Source of the DNA: Rhodonellum psychrophilum GCM71 = DSM 17998
GTDB taxonomy: Bacteria > Bacteroidota > Bacteroidia > Cytophagales > Cyclobacteriaceae
Length of the DNA stretch: 64,000 nt
Direction: 5' to 3'
Assembly: GCF_000381545.1 (NCBI RefSeq)
Contig: NZ_KB906676.1
Location: 228,030 to 292,029, forward strand
Under the pieces are notes generated by a model. That model saw nothing but the letters and a program-made list of their open reading frames with translations, did no database searches and was not told the origin of the DNA. This document shows, one piece after another, positions 8,370 to 17,197 of this stretch (position 1 is the stretch's first letter; the number at the start of each line of letters is the position of its first letter). Made by a program: the position numbers and the translations under genes.

Positions 8370-8612
8370 TTATTTGATGATAATGAAACCCTTTTCCTGA
8401 GCTTTTTTCAAAACGGCACTGATCCCATTCTTATTGATGGTTCTCAAGGCTTTTGAACAAACTTTCAGCGTAATCCAAGAATCTTCTTCGGGAACGTAAA
8501 AACTTTTCTTATGCAAATTTGGATAAAATTTACGCTTGGTTTTATTGTTCGCATGTGATACGTTGTTACCTGATTGAGGTCTTTTTCCGGTGATGTCACA
8601 AACTCTTGCCAT
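8370..8612 (-). CDS. rpmB: 50S ribosomal protein L28
   Basis: Eighty residues beginning [21 protein letters not shown], the conserved N-terminus of bL28, ending in a lysine-rich tail. It is the first gene of the rpmB-rpmG-DUF4295 operon, and a good promoter sits about 45 bases upstream. Confidence 0.96.
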   Translation of the reverse strand: MARVCDITGKRPQSGNNVSHANNKTKRKFYPNLHKKSFYVPEEDSWITLKVCSKALRTINKNGISAVLKKAQEKGFIIIK

Positions 8613-8656
8613 GATATATGATCGTATTATTTAAGACGTTTTTACAATTGAGTTTG

Positions 8657-8686
8657 CAAATATCGGAAGTTTTCGGCAATTACCAA
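8657..8686 (-). promoter_or_regulatory. promoter of rpmB operon
   Basis: On the minus strand a TTG (-33; CTTGG context, 8684-8686) is followed after 19 bases by GATATTTG (-7; 8657-8664), one mismatch from TAnnTTTG. Distance to the rpmB start is about 45 bases. Confidence 0.6.
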
Positions 8687-8700
8687 GAGAGGCGTCGAAA

Positions 8701-8889
<189 letters not shown>

Positions 8890-8909
8890 TTATCCTAAAG
8901 GGCTTTTGC

Positions 8910-8917
8910 TATATTTG
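8910..8917 (+). promoter_or_regulatory. -7 box upstream of rocD
   Basis: TATATTTG fits TAnnTTTG and is 57 bases before the rocD start. The -33 region (TTCTT) is weak. Confidence 0.4.
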
Positions 8918-8973
8918 TACAAAGGGATTCGATTATTGATGTTTCCCTTTCGAACTTTAAAAATACAAATTTT

Positions 8974-10248
8974 ATGATGGAAACCATAAATTCGAGTGAA
9001 CAAGCCATCGTGCTGGAGGACAAATACGGTGCGCATAATTATCATCCCTTGCCAGTGGTGTTGAAAAGAGGCGAAGGGGTTTTCCTTTGGGACGTGGAAG
9101 GCAAGCGATATTATGATTTTCTTTCTGCCTATTCCGCTGTGAATCAGGGCCATTGCCATCCTCGGATTTTGCAAGCACTTGTGGAGCAAGCGGGAACACT
9201 CACTTTGACTTCCAGGGCATTTTACAACGATGTATTGGGCCCTTTTGAAAAATATATTACCGAATATTTTGGCTTTGACAAAGTGCTTCCTATGAATACC
9301 GGTGCTGAAGGAGTGGAAACCGCTCTCAAAATTGCCAGAAAATGGGGCTATGAGAAAAAGGGTGTTGAAGCCCATGAGGCTGTGATTATCGTGGCCGAAA
9401 ATAATTTCCATGGTAGGACCACCACCGTCATTTCTTTTTCGAATGACGAGAATGCAAGAAAAAATTTCGGACCCTTTACCCCGGGTTTTGTCAAGATACC
9501 TTATGATGATATCGCGGCGCTGGAATCGGCGTTGGAAGATAAAAATATTGTTGCATTCCTTGTAGAGCCCATTCAGGGAGAGGCAGGGGTGTACACACCT
9601 GCCCAGGATTATCTCCGGAAAGCAGCGGATGCCTGCAAGGCCAAAAACGTACTTTTTATAGCGGATGAGATCCAGACAGGAATAGCACGTACAGGATCAC
9701 TACTGGCTGTCTGTGGCAACTGTACCTGTGAAGGACATTGCGAAAAGCAAGAGACGTATACCCAGCCCGACATGCTGATCTTGGGAAAGGCGATTTCCGG
9801 CGGCTTTTATCCGGTGTCGGCAGTATTGGCAGACAACCACATCATGGAAGTCATCAAGCCGGGCCAGCACGGCTCCACTTTCGGAGGAAATCCATTGGGA
9901 GCAAAGGTCGCAATTGCCGCATTGGAAGTAGTAAAAGATGAAAAACTCGCCCAAAACGCAAGAAAGTTAGGTAAAATTTTCAGGGAAAGAATGCAGATTT
10001 TGGTGGATAAATACAAAATCCTCAACCTCGTTAGAGGCAAGGGTTTGCTGAATGCCGTCGTGGTCAATGATTCCGAAGACAGCAGCACAGCTTGGGACAT
10101 GTGTGTGGCCCTGAAGGACAATGGTCTACTCGCCAAACCTACCCATGGCAATATTATCCGCTTCGCTCCGCCATTGGTGATGACCGAAGAGCAACTACAC
10201 GAATGCTGCGACATCATCGAGAAGGTGGTGAAGGCGTTTGAAAAATAA
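8974..10248 (+). CDS. rocD: ornithine aminotransferase
   Basis: PLP-dependent class III aminotransferase of 424 residues that converts ornithine and 2-oxoglutarate to glutamate-5-semialdehyde and glutamate. The motifs are [19 protein letters not shown] near residue 48, [18 protein letters not shown] near 110, [15 protein letters not shown] near 230, and the PLP lysine in [10 protein letters not shown] near 270. A short Cys-rich insert ([11 protein letters not shown], about 248-258) is present between the Asp and Lys motifs, as in Bacteroidota homologues. ATGs at 8974 and 8977 are adjacent. The product feeds pruA at the left end of the window. Confidence 0.93.
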   Translation: MMETINSSEQAIVLEDKYGAHNYHPLPVVLKRGEGVFLWDVEGKRYYDFLSAYSAVNQGHCHPRILQALVEQAGTLTLTSRAFYNDVLGPFEKYITEYFGFDKVLPMNTGAEGVETALKIARKWGYEKKGVEAHEAVIIVAENNFHGRTTTVISFSNDENARKNFGPFTPGFVKIPYDDIAALESALEDKNIVAFLVEPIQGEAGVYTPAQDYLRKAADACKAKNVLFIADEIQTGIARTGSLLAVCGNCTCEGHCEKQETYTQPDMLILGKAISGGFYPVSAVLADNHIMEVIKPGQHGSTFGGNPLGAKVAIAALEVVKDEKLAQNARKLGKIFRERMQILVDKYKILNLVRGKGLLNAVVVNDSEDSSTAWDMCVALKDNGLLAKPTHGNIIRFAPPLVMTEEQLHECCDIIEKVVKAFEK

Positions 10249-10289
10249 ATAGGATTTGGATGATTGTTTGATCCCAAATTGAAAGAGAG

Positions 10290-10323
10290 CCCTCCAAGAG
10301 TTTTAAGCCTTGGAGGGTTTTTT
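10290..10323 (+). terminator. terminator after rocD
   Basis: CCCTCCAAG pairs with CTTGGAGGG around a 10-base loop; six T follow. Confidence 0.85.
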
Positions 10324-10335
10324 CATTTCATTCCC

Positions 10336-10343
10336 TAGCTTTG
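10336..10343 (+). promoter_or_regulatory. -7 box upstream of HAD phosphatase gene
   Basis: TAGCTTTG fits TAnnTTTG, 26 bases before the ATG. The -33 side overlaps the rocD terminator. Confidence 0.4.
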
Positions 10344-10368
10344 TGCATTCTTTAAAACCTATTGAAAA

Positions 10369-11028
10369 ATGAAAAAAGCAGTAATCTTCGACATGGACGG
10401 TGTCATTTGTCATACAAATCCCTTCCATTCCTTGGCCTTCCAATCCTTTTTTGCAAAAAGGAATATGCATCCCACCGAAGCAGAATTTGCCCAACACATG
10501 TACGGAAAGAGCAATTCCTATATCATGAGCCACTTTTTTGGAAGGAAAATCGAAGGTCAGGAGCTTTTGGAATTGGAGGATGAAAAAGAAAGCCTTTTCA
10601 GGGAAATCTACAAGGACCAAGTGAATCCGATTGCCGGCTTTTTGGAGTTTTTTGATTCTTTGAGAACCCATCAGTTTTTGACTGCTGTTGCCACTTCGGC
10701 GCCATTTGCAAACATGGAGTTGATAGGAGGACATTTGGACTTGTTTACCAGGATGGAATCTGTAATGGCAAGTGAGAATGTCACCAAACACAAGCCTGAT
10801 CCAGAGGTCTACCTCAAGTCTGCCAGCAATCTCAAAGTGGATATTGCTTCCTGCGTGGTGTTCGAAGATTCTTTTTCTGGTGTTTCGGCGGCCAAAAATG
10901 CGGGCATGAAGGTGGTCGGTGTCTTGTCCTCACACACTGTGGAAGAACTTCCGATTTGCGACCTTTACATCAACGATTATACGGAAATTACCGCTGTTGA
11001 TGTACGAAATCTGATCGCAGCTGGCTGA
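10369..11028 (+). CDS. HAD superfamily phosphatase (beta-phosphoglucomutase-like)
   Basis: A 219-residue cytosolic HAD hydrolase. Motif I is FDMDGVICHTNPFH with nucleophile Asp 8 and acid/base Asp 10; motif II is the ATSAP segment near 105; motif III is KHKPDPEVY near 140 and motif IV FEDSFSGVSAAKNAGM near 163. The helical cap between motifs I and II places it with beta-phosphoglucomutase/phosphatase-like enzymes. The substrate, probably a sugar phosphate, cannot be told from sequence. It is alone between two terminators or intergenic gaps. Confidence 0.85.
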   Translation: MKKAVIFDMDGVICHTNPFHSLAFQSFFAKRNMHPTEAEFAQHMYGKSNSYIMSHFFGRKIEGQELLELEDEKESLFREIYKDQVNPIAGFLEFFDSLRTHQFLTAVATSAPFANMELIGGHLDLFTRMESVMASENVTKHKPDPEVYLKSASNLKVDIASCVVFEDSFSGVSAAKNAGMKVVGVLSSHTVEELPICDLYINDYTEITAVDVRNLIAAG

Positions 11029-11279
11029 TTTTGGTAACTTTCGGATAAAAATTTCTTAACATTTATCGAGGGTTTAACAATTGCGTAACATATAAAACAC
11101 CTTAGAAACGCAATATTTTAATGTTAAGCACTGCTGGATAGGAGGGTTGGGTTTTCGTTTTGATTTTTGAGGCTTTTGCCCATAACAAATTGGTAATATT
11201 TGATTCATTATAAAGAAATATTTGATTTGCAATTTTGCAGCGCTGTATAAAAAATCATTTATTTTAATTCCTTTCCTGT

Positions 11280-12488
11280 ATGCGATTTAAGTTCGCTATT
11301 GCCTTTGCCTGCATGGTATTGGCTTTCACTGACGTTTTTGCAAGAGACGCTGGTGAAGACTCATTGAAAAAAGAATCCCCTGTTCAAATTGTCAAGAAGC
11401 CTTGGTACGAAACCATCCAACTTCGCGGATATGCACAGTTGAGGTACAACCGACTTCTCGAAACAAATCCCGATCTCAAATGCGACCAATGCGATAAGTC
11501 CTGGGGAGAAAACGGGGGTTTTTTCTTTCGCAGAATCCGTTTGGTCTTTTATGGTCAGATCCACGAAAGGGTGTATTTCTATATTCAACCGGACCTTGCC
11601 TCTGGGGGAAATAATTTTGCCCAGATTAGGGATGCTTATTTTGACTTGGGCTTGGATGCAAAACAGGAATTCAGGCTGAGAATCGGGCAGAGCAAAGTTC
11701 CTTTTGGATTCGAAAACCTTCAATCCAGCCAAAACAGAATCCCACTTGATCGAAATGACGGGCTGAACTCTGCCGTAGCCAATGAACGGGATATTGGCGT
11801 CATGTTCTATTATGCGCCTTCCGAAATCAGGAAAAGATTCAGCTATCTTGTTTCCTCAGGTTTGAAAGGATCAGGCGACTATGGCGTTTTTGGAATCGGT
11901 GTATATAATGGGCAAACGGCCAACATGCCAGACAAAAACAATTCCCTACATGTGGTGTCCAGATTGACTTATCCTTTTGAATTGCCCTCCGGGCAAATCA
12001 TCGAAGGCTCCCTTCAAGGATATACCGGGAAGTTTGTGATCAATAGAAATCCCGCAACAGATTTTGTCCAGACTGAATTTTCGGAATACAGATATGGGAC
12101 TTCCATTATCGTTTATCCGCAGCCCTTTGGCTTGCAGGCAGAATTCAATTGGGGAAGGGGGCCCGAATATGATCCTGAGAGCAATACTGTGAAGGATGCC
12201 CCGCTTCGTGGCGGGTATGTGATGGCTTCATATTTTCTCAAAAAAGGAAACGATATCTTCATTCCTTTTTCCCGCTACCACTATTATAAAGGTGGGAAAA
12301 AGCATGAATTGGATGCGGCCAAACATCGGGTGAATGAACTCGAAATCGGCGTGGAATGGCAGCCACACAAAGCGTTTGAGCTGGTGGCGATGTACACGAT
12401 TTCAGACAGGACCTTTGAAAACTCTCTAAATCCAGACAATCGCCAAAAAGGCAGTTTGCTCAGGCTTCAGGCGCAAATCAATTTTTAA
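11280..12488 (+). CDS. OprO/OprP-type phosphate-selective porin
   Basis: Outer-membrane porin of 402 residues with a signal peptide cleaved after about residue 22 (VFARDA). The features RGYAQLRYNRL, FFFRRIRLVFYGQIHERVYFYIQPD and IGQSKVPFGFENLQSSQNRIPLDR are typical of the phosphate-selective porin O and P family. The final residue is Phe (LQAQINF), as expected for an outer-membrane barrel. A Cys pair (CDQC) lies in the first extracellular segment. The 250-base upstream gap has no clear promoter. True selectivity is unknown. Confidence 0.85.
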   Translation: MRFKFAIAFACMVLAFTDVFARDAGEDSLKKESPVQIVKKPWYETIQLRGYAQLRYNRLLETNPDLKCDQCDKSWGENGGFFFRRIRLVFYGQIHERVYFYIQPDLASGGNNFAQIRDAYFDLGLDAKQEFRLRIGQSKVPFGFENLQSSQNRIPLDRNDGLNSAVANERDIGVMFYYAPSEIRKRFSYLVSSGLKGSGDYGVFGIGVYNGQTANMPDKNNSLHVVSRLTYPFELPSGQIIEGSLQGYTGKFVINRNPATDFVQTEFSEYRYGTSIIVYPQPFGLQAEFNWGRGPEYDPESNTVKDAPLRGGYVMASYFLKKGNDIFIPFSRYHYYKGGKKHELDAAKHRVNELEIGVEWQPHKAFELVAMYTISDRTFENSLNPDNRQKGSLLRLQAQINF

Positions 12489-12500
12489 AGAATATTTCTC

Positions 12501-12548
12501 CCAAACAAAAAAGCAGGTCCTTTCGAAGGCCTGCTTTTTTTGTTTGGG
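12501..12548 (+). terminator. terminator after porin gene
   Basis: CAAACAAAAAAGCAGG pairs with CCTGCTTTTTTTGTTTG around a 12-base loop that itself can pair (TCCTTTCGAAGG); T run within the right arm. Confidence 0.85.
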
Positions 12549-12700
12549 GAAAGCGCTAATTGCCATGTTGCCGAGGGTGTTGGAATCAGCTTTATTTCAA
12601 TATTAAGTCAGAATTTTCCCATTGGGGGAAAACTAATGTATGAACCTTAGAAATGCATTCCCGATAAATTTTTAGCTTTCGGATATGAAAAGTTTGTTTT

Positions 12701-13396
12701 ATGACAGAAAGAATTATTTCGGTTGAGCATCTCAGTAAAAGGTACGGCAAACAGCTGGCGCTAAATGAGGTGTCCTTTGTTGTTGAAAAAGGACAGGTCT
12801 TGGGTGTGGTTGGTCCAAATGGGAGTGGGAAGACCACGCTGTTCAGTATTTTGTTGGGATTAAGGAAGCCCAACTCAGGTTCTTTTTCAATTTTTGGGCA
12901 GACCAATCCCGAGGATGTCAGGGCCAAAGTGGGAGTGATCTTGGACCAAGGGAATTTTTATGCAGGCATTTCTGCGAAAAAAAACCTGACCATTTCCGCG
13001 ATGACCAAAAATGTACCGCTTGCTAAAGTGGACGAATTACTGGAAAAGGTAGGACTTGGTGAAGTAGGGAGTAAGCCCTTCAAAAGTTTTTCCTACGGCA
13101 TGAAAAAGCGGTTGGAAATCGCTGACGCATTGCTTTCTGATCCGGAATTGGTCATCATGGATGAGCCGACGAACGGCTTGGATCCTGAAGGAGTTATTTT
13201 TATCAGGGAATTGATCATGGAGTTGAAAAGACAGGGAAAAACGATCGTGCTCTCTAGCCATTACCTCGAGGAAATCCAAAAGGTATGTACCCATTTTCTG
13301 ATATTAAAGAAAGGGGAATTGGTTTTCCATGGCTCCCAAGAAGCCGTTTTAGGTAAATTTGACAGCTTGGAATCCGCACTCACCAACAAACTTTAA
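12701..13396 (+). CDS. ABC transporter ATP-binding protein
   Basis: A 231-residue nucleotide-binding subunit: Walker A GPNGSGKTT near residue 39, signature FSYGMKKRLEIADALL near 130 and Walker B LVIMDEPTNGLDPEG near 150, with the switch His in LSSHYLEE near 186. The type (one cassette, followed by an ABC-2 membrane protein gene after 5 bases) is an exporter of the CcmA/NatA class. The cargo is not indicated by context. Confidence 0.92.
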   Translation: MTERIISVEHLSKRYGKQLALNEVSFVVEKGQVLGVVGPNGSGKTTLFSILLGLRKPNSGSFSIFGQTNPEDVRAKVGVILDQGNFYAGISAKKNLTISAMTKNVPLAKVDELLEKVGLGEVGSKPFKSFSYGMKKRLEIADALLSDPELVIMDEPTNGLDPEGVIFIRELIMELKRQGKTIVLSSHYLEEIQKVCTHFLILKKGELVFHGSQEAVLGKFDSLESALTNKL

Positions 13397-13401
13397 GCAA
13401 G

Positions 13402-14124
13402 ATGCATTTCGATAGACTGGTAAAAATAGAGGTTTATAAATTGGCCCGAACGGATTATTATATTTTCACGGGGCTGTTTGTGTTGACGAATTTCGTATTG
13501 CCCTTGGTTGTGGGGGACCTTTTGTTGCAAAATTTGGATGGTCAGACTTTGCTCGGCTTTTATCATTCTGTAGCGACGAAATTCGTTTTTTGGGGAGTGA
13601 TCGTCGCTGCCTCGAGGGAGTTTGACAACAATGTGAACAGAAAGCGCTTGTTGAATGGATACAAAAGACATGAGCTTTTCATTTCGCAGGTTGTCCTGGT
13701 GGCGCTTTATGTGCTTTCGATGTTGATTCTGGCTTTTGTTTCTCTCACAGGTCTTTCCCTGATCACCACGGGTGACTTTTCATTTTTTATTGGAATCAAT
13801 GCTGTTTCGTTCTTGGGATTTTTCCTCAGTCTGTTTACCTGGGGTTTTTTCGCGGTGTTTTTGGTCAATTTATTTGGGAGAGCTTTGTGGCCAATCCTGA
13901 TCTATTTTGCCTTGGTTTTTGTGGAAATGATCCTTGGTTTGATGGGGAAATTGAATGAGGCGCAAAATGGAGTGGATCACCTCAAGTATTTCCGTCCCAT
14001 GGAGCTGATGAATGATTTGTATAATTTGGGGGGATTTCCGAAGGGATTGATTTTGGTGCTTGTGATTTACCTGATCGTTTTTCAGTTGACCTCCTTTTTC
14101 ATTTTAAAGAAAGCGGATATTTGA
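13402..14124 (+). CDS. ABC-2 type permease
   Basis: A 240-residue membrane protein with about six hydrophobic segments (residues ~22-42, 60-72, 95-120, 130-155, 160-185, 215-235). It starts 5 bases after the ATPase gene, so they make one transporter. No domain beyond ABC-2-like membrane topology is recognisable. Substrate unknown. Confidence 0.8.
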   Translation: MHFDRLVKIEVYKLARTDYYIFTGLFVLTNFVLPLVVGDLLLQNLDGQTLLGFYHSVATKFVFWGVIVAASREFDNNVNRKRLLNGYKRHELFISQVVLVALYVLSMLILAFVSLTGLSLITTGDFSFFIGINAVSFLGFFLSLFTWGFFAVFLVNLFGRALWPILIYFALVFVEMILGLMGKLNEAQNGVDHLKYFRPMELMNDLYNLGGFPKGLILVLVIYLIVFQLTSFFILKKADI

Positions 14125-14163
14125 AACTTTCCGGTCCGGATACCCATTTTACTATCATTACCT

Positions 14164-14171
14164 TACCTTTG
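14164..14171 (+). promoter_or_regulatory. -7 box upstream of hemB
   Basis: TACCTTTG matches TAnnTTTG exactly, 24 bases before the hemB start; no TTTG is seen at the -33 position. Confidence 0.45.
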
Positions 14172-14194
14172 TGATCAAATGATATTATAACGAT

Positions 14195-15163
14195 ATGTTA
14201 AAAAGACCCAGAAGAAACAGAAAGTCCCAAGCCATTCGGAATATGGTGGAAGAAACCAGGCTTTCTGTCAAGGATTTTATTTTCCCCATGTTTTTGATAG
14301 AGGGAATCAATCAAAAAGTGGAGGTTTCTTCCATGCCGGGGATTTACAGGTATTCTTTGGACTTGATGTTGAAGGAAATAGAAATTTGCATGGAGCTCGG
14401 CATTATGGCATTTGATATCTTTCCGGCCTATCCAGAAAGCAAGAAGGACCGATTTGCGACAGAAAGCCATAATCCTGAAACTTTTTACCTGAAAGCAATT
14501 CATAAAATAAAGACGACCTTTCCTGAGGCATGCGTGATGACGGATGTGGCCATGGATCCATACAGTTCAGATGGCCATGACGGCCTTGTCGAAAAGGGCA
14601 AGATCCTCAATGATGAGACGCTGGAAATCCTCGGAAGAATGTCATTGGCGCAGGCCAGGGCCGGAGCGGACATTTTGGGGCCTTCGGACATGATGGATGG
14701 CCGTGTCGGGTATATCCGGAAGGTGTTAGATGAAAATGGCTTCACAGATGTCTCTATCATGTCGTACACGGCCAAATATGCCAGTGCATTTTATGGTCCA
14801 TTCAGGGATGCACTGGATTCAGCGCCTAAAATGGGTGACAAAAAGACATACCAGATGGATTTCGCAAATCATTCAGAGGCCTTGATTGAGGCGCAGCTCG
14901 ACACTGAGGAAGGAGCGGATTTTTTGATGGTGAAGCCGGCATTGGCTTATTTGGATATTATCAAATTGCTCAAGGACAATTCCAACCTGCCCATTGCGGC
15001 CTACAATGTCAGCGGAGAATACTCCATGGTCAAAGCTGCCGCAGAAAGGGGTTGGATAGACGGGGAAAAAGCAATGTTGGAATCCCTGACCAGCATAAAA
15101 AGAGCAGGGGCAAATGTCATTCTGAGTTATTTTGCAAAAGAGTTTGCCATGATGGAAAAGTAG
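14195..15163 (+). CDS. hemB: porphobilinogen synthase (5-aminolevulinate dehydratase)
   Basis: Condenses two 5-aminolevulinate molecules to porphobilinogen, second step of heme synthesis from ALA; cytosolic, 322 residues. The Schiff-base lysines are in SYTAKYAS (Lys 194) and MVKPALAYLD (Lys 247). In the metal loop at 117-130 the sequence is DVAMDPYSSDGHDG: Ala, Asp/Ser residues replace the three cysteines of zinc enzymes, so it is the magnesium/potassium type. It has its own terminator and is not beside hemC or hemE, which lie elsewhere in the window. Confidence 0.97.
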   Translation: MLKRPRRNRKSQAIRNMVEETRLSVKDFIFPMFLIEGINQKVEVSSMPGIYRYSLDLMLKEIEICMELGIMAFDIFPAYPESKKDRFATESHNPETFYLKAIHKIKTTFPEACVMTDVAMDPYSSDGHDGLVEKGKILNDETLEILGRMSLAQARAGADILGPSDMMDGRVGYIRKVLDENGFTDVSIMSYTAKYASAFYGPFRDALDSAPKMGDKKTYQMDFANHSEALIEAQLDTEEGADFLMVKPALAYLDIIKLLKDNSNLPIAAYNVSGEYSMVKAAAERGWIDGEKAMLESLTSIKRAGANVILSYFAKEFAMMEK

Positions 15164-15185
15164 ACAAATCAGACAGTTTATTTTG

Positions 15186-15228
15186 AAGCCCTTCATTCTA
15201 CAGGTTGTAGAATGAAGGGCTTTTTCTT
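15186..15228 (+). terminator. terminator after hemB
   Basis: A perfect 17-bp stem (AAGCCCTTCATTCTACA and its complement) with a 3-base loop GGT, then T5-C-T4. Confidence 0.92.
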
Positions 15229-15761
15229 TTTGAACTGTTTAATTTAAAAAAACAGGGTATTAATTCAATCTCTTAATATCAGTTTTCTTCATTTTTTGAT
15301 TTATTGGATAATTTTCGAGTCTATTAATGAGGATTTTAATTTTTTTTGAAAAATAAATAAATTTTTTTTAGAATAATTTTTGGAATAAATCCATGATACA
15401 TAAAATTTTAAGTGTAAAGTATTGAAAGTTACAGTAATTCAAAATTTAATTTTGAATTTGATCTCTATGAAAGTAAAAAATAAAGGTATCCTAATTTACG
15501 GAATCGATTTCGCAGAAGGATATTGGCTTTTTGGAAATTACACATTTTAAAAAAAAGGTTTAAAAAAACACTTCAAAAATAAAAAATTACAATAAAAAAC
15601 GATTTTATGATATAAATAAAGGCGGTAAATGTTTCAAAAATTAAAAAATCTGTAAACATAGGTTTGTTTTATTACCAAAAATATATTTAGATTTATGAAA
15701 ATTATTCTCTTTAAAACCTATATAAAATTTTGATAATCCTTAAAAATTAAAATTTAAACCT
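15229..15761. other. very AT-rich region upstream of amt
   Basis: About 530 bases with unusually low GC and long A/T tracts, much more extreme than other gaps here. No perfect Bacteroidota promoter, sigma-54 box or repeat was identified. A 27-codon open frame at 15467-15550 is not convincing. The length suggests a regulatory leader for the ammonium transporter, but I see no defined element. Confidence 0.4.
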
Positions 15762-17072
15762 ATGAATTGGAATTCTACGTTACTCGCACAAATAGGAAGC
15801 GAAAGTGTTGCGGCAAGTATAGACTACTCTGTCGAAATCACTCAAGGTCTTCTGACTACCAATAATGTTTGGATGATGCTCTGTACCGCGCTGGTATTTA
15901 TCATGCACCTGGGTTTTGCAGGGGTCGAGACTGGATTTGGCCAGGCCAAGAATACCGTTAACATTCTCTTTAAAAATACAGTGACCCCAATTATCGGTAT
16001 CCTCACGTATGCTGTCTGTGGTTTCTTTCTCATGTACCCAGGGTTTGAAGTCCCAGGATGGTTTTCTTTTGATTCCGCAGGATGGTCCATGTTTTATATG
16101 AACCCGGAAAATGCCGATATCACCGCAGAATATGCGGATGCAGGATATACCTATTGGACAGACTTTTTATTCCAGGCAATGTTCGCAGCGACCTGCGCCA
16201 CTATTGTATCTGGAGCCATTGCCGAAAGGGTGAAGATCTCTGCTTATCTAGTTTTTACACTGATTTTCGTGGGTATTGTTTATCCGCTCATTGGAAGCTG
16301 GAAATGGGGTGGTGGTGCATTGGACGCCATGGGCTTCTATGATTTTGCTGGATCCACGTTGGTCCATTCCGTTGGGGGATGGGGGGCATTGGCAGGTGTA
16401 ATTTTGGTTGGTCCGCGTATCGGAAAGTATGTCAATGGAAAAACTGTCGATAAGCCAGGGGCCAGTGTTCCTTTGGCAGTAATCGGGGTTTTCTTGCTTT
16501 GGTTCGGCTGGTTTGGTTTCAATGGAGGCTCCGTACTCTCTGCTGACCCGGGACTTGTCTCTATGGTTCTTGTGATCACTTGCCTTGGAGCTGCAGCTGG
16601 TGGAATGGGGGGGTTTTTAGCCGCCTATTTTGCTTTCAAAAGATTGGATTTAGGCATGGTTCTCAATGGTATTCTGGCCGGATTGGTGGGGATTACAGCA
16701 GGAGCTGATGTTTTTAAACCAGGAGCATCACTCCTCATTGGTTTCATTGCCGGCATCCTTGTGGTTCTTTCAGCAGTCTTTTTGGACAAAATGAAATTGG
16801 ATGATGTGGTCGGTGCTGTCTCGGTTCACCTCACCTGTGGTGTATGGGGAACATTGGCCGTGGGGATCTTCTCAACAAATCCTGATCACTCCTTCTTGAC
16901 ACAGTTGATTGGTGTGGCTGTCTGTGGAGCAATGGCCTTCGGGTCGGCATTCCTGATCTTCTACATCCTAAAAGTAACCGTAGGAATCAGGGTTTCTGAG
17001 GAGCACGAAAGATCTGGTCTTGATTCTCATGAGCATGGTATCCGCGGATACACAATCGTATATGACGAATAG
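15762..17072 (+). CDS. amtB: ammonium transporter (Amt family)
   Basis: Inner-membrane ammonium channel of 436 residues with about 11 transmembrane helices. The pore histidines are in STLVHSVGGWGALAG (near 201) and VSVHLTCGVWGTLAVG (near 356); the Phe gate is in FLFQAMFAATCATIVSGAIAER near 143. The N-terminus lacks an obvious cleavable signal. The cytoplasmic tail includes GLDSHEHGIRGY, the conserved C-terminal region that meets PII proteins, but no glnK/PII gene is adjacent. A porin gene follows 125 bases later. Confidence 0.95.
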   Translation: MNWNSTLLAQIGSESVAASIDYSVEITQGLLTTNNVWMMLCTALVFIMHLGFAGVETGFGQAKNTVNILFKNTVTPIIGILTYAVCGFFLMYPGFEVPGWFSFDSAGWSMFYMNPENADITAEYADAGYTYWTDFLFQAMFAATCATIVSGAIAERVKISAYLVFTLIFVGIVYPLIGSWKWGGGALDAMGFYDFAGSTLVHSVGGWGALAGVILVGPRIGKYVNGKTVDKPGASVPLAVIGVFLLWFGWFGFNGGSVLSADPGLVSMVLVITCLGAAAGGMGGFLAAYFAFKRLDLGMVLNGILAGLVGITAGADVFKPGASLLIGFIAGILVVLSAVFLDKMKLDDVVGAVSVHLTCGVWGTLAVGIFSTNPDHSFLTQLIGVAVCGAMAFGSAFLIFYILKVTVGIRVSEEHERSGLDSHEHGIRGYTIVYDE

Positions 17073-17101
17073 TCCAATGCTCATAATATCTTAAAAAAAG
17101 C

Positions 17102-17156
17102 AGAACCCTGCCCAAGGAAAAAAATGCGACTCTCTTTCTGATTGGGTCAGGGTTCT
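17102..17156 (+). terminator. hairpin between amt and porin genes
   Basis: AGAACCCTGcCCAA and TTGGgtCAGGGTTCT form a long stem with one internal mismatch and a ~25-base loop. It is followed only by ATC, not a T run, so it may be a weak or processing hairpin that reduces porin expression relative to amt. Confidence 0.5.
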
Positions 17157-17197
17157 TATCAGTCAAATAAAATATTCAACCAACAACTAAAATTAAA

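Noticed and set aside
15467..15550. 27-codon ATG frame upstream of amt
   Set aside because: Too short, no ribosome-binding or promoter support, in a very AT-rich region where such frames are expected by chance.
15229..15761. Sigma-54 promoter for amt
   Set aside because: No GG-N10-GC pair with the expected context was found in the upstream region.
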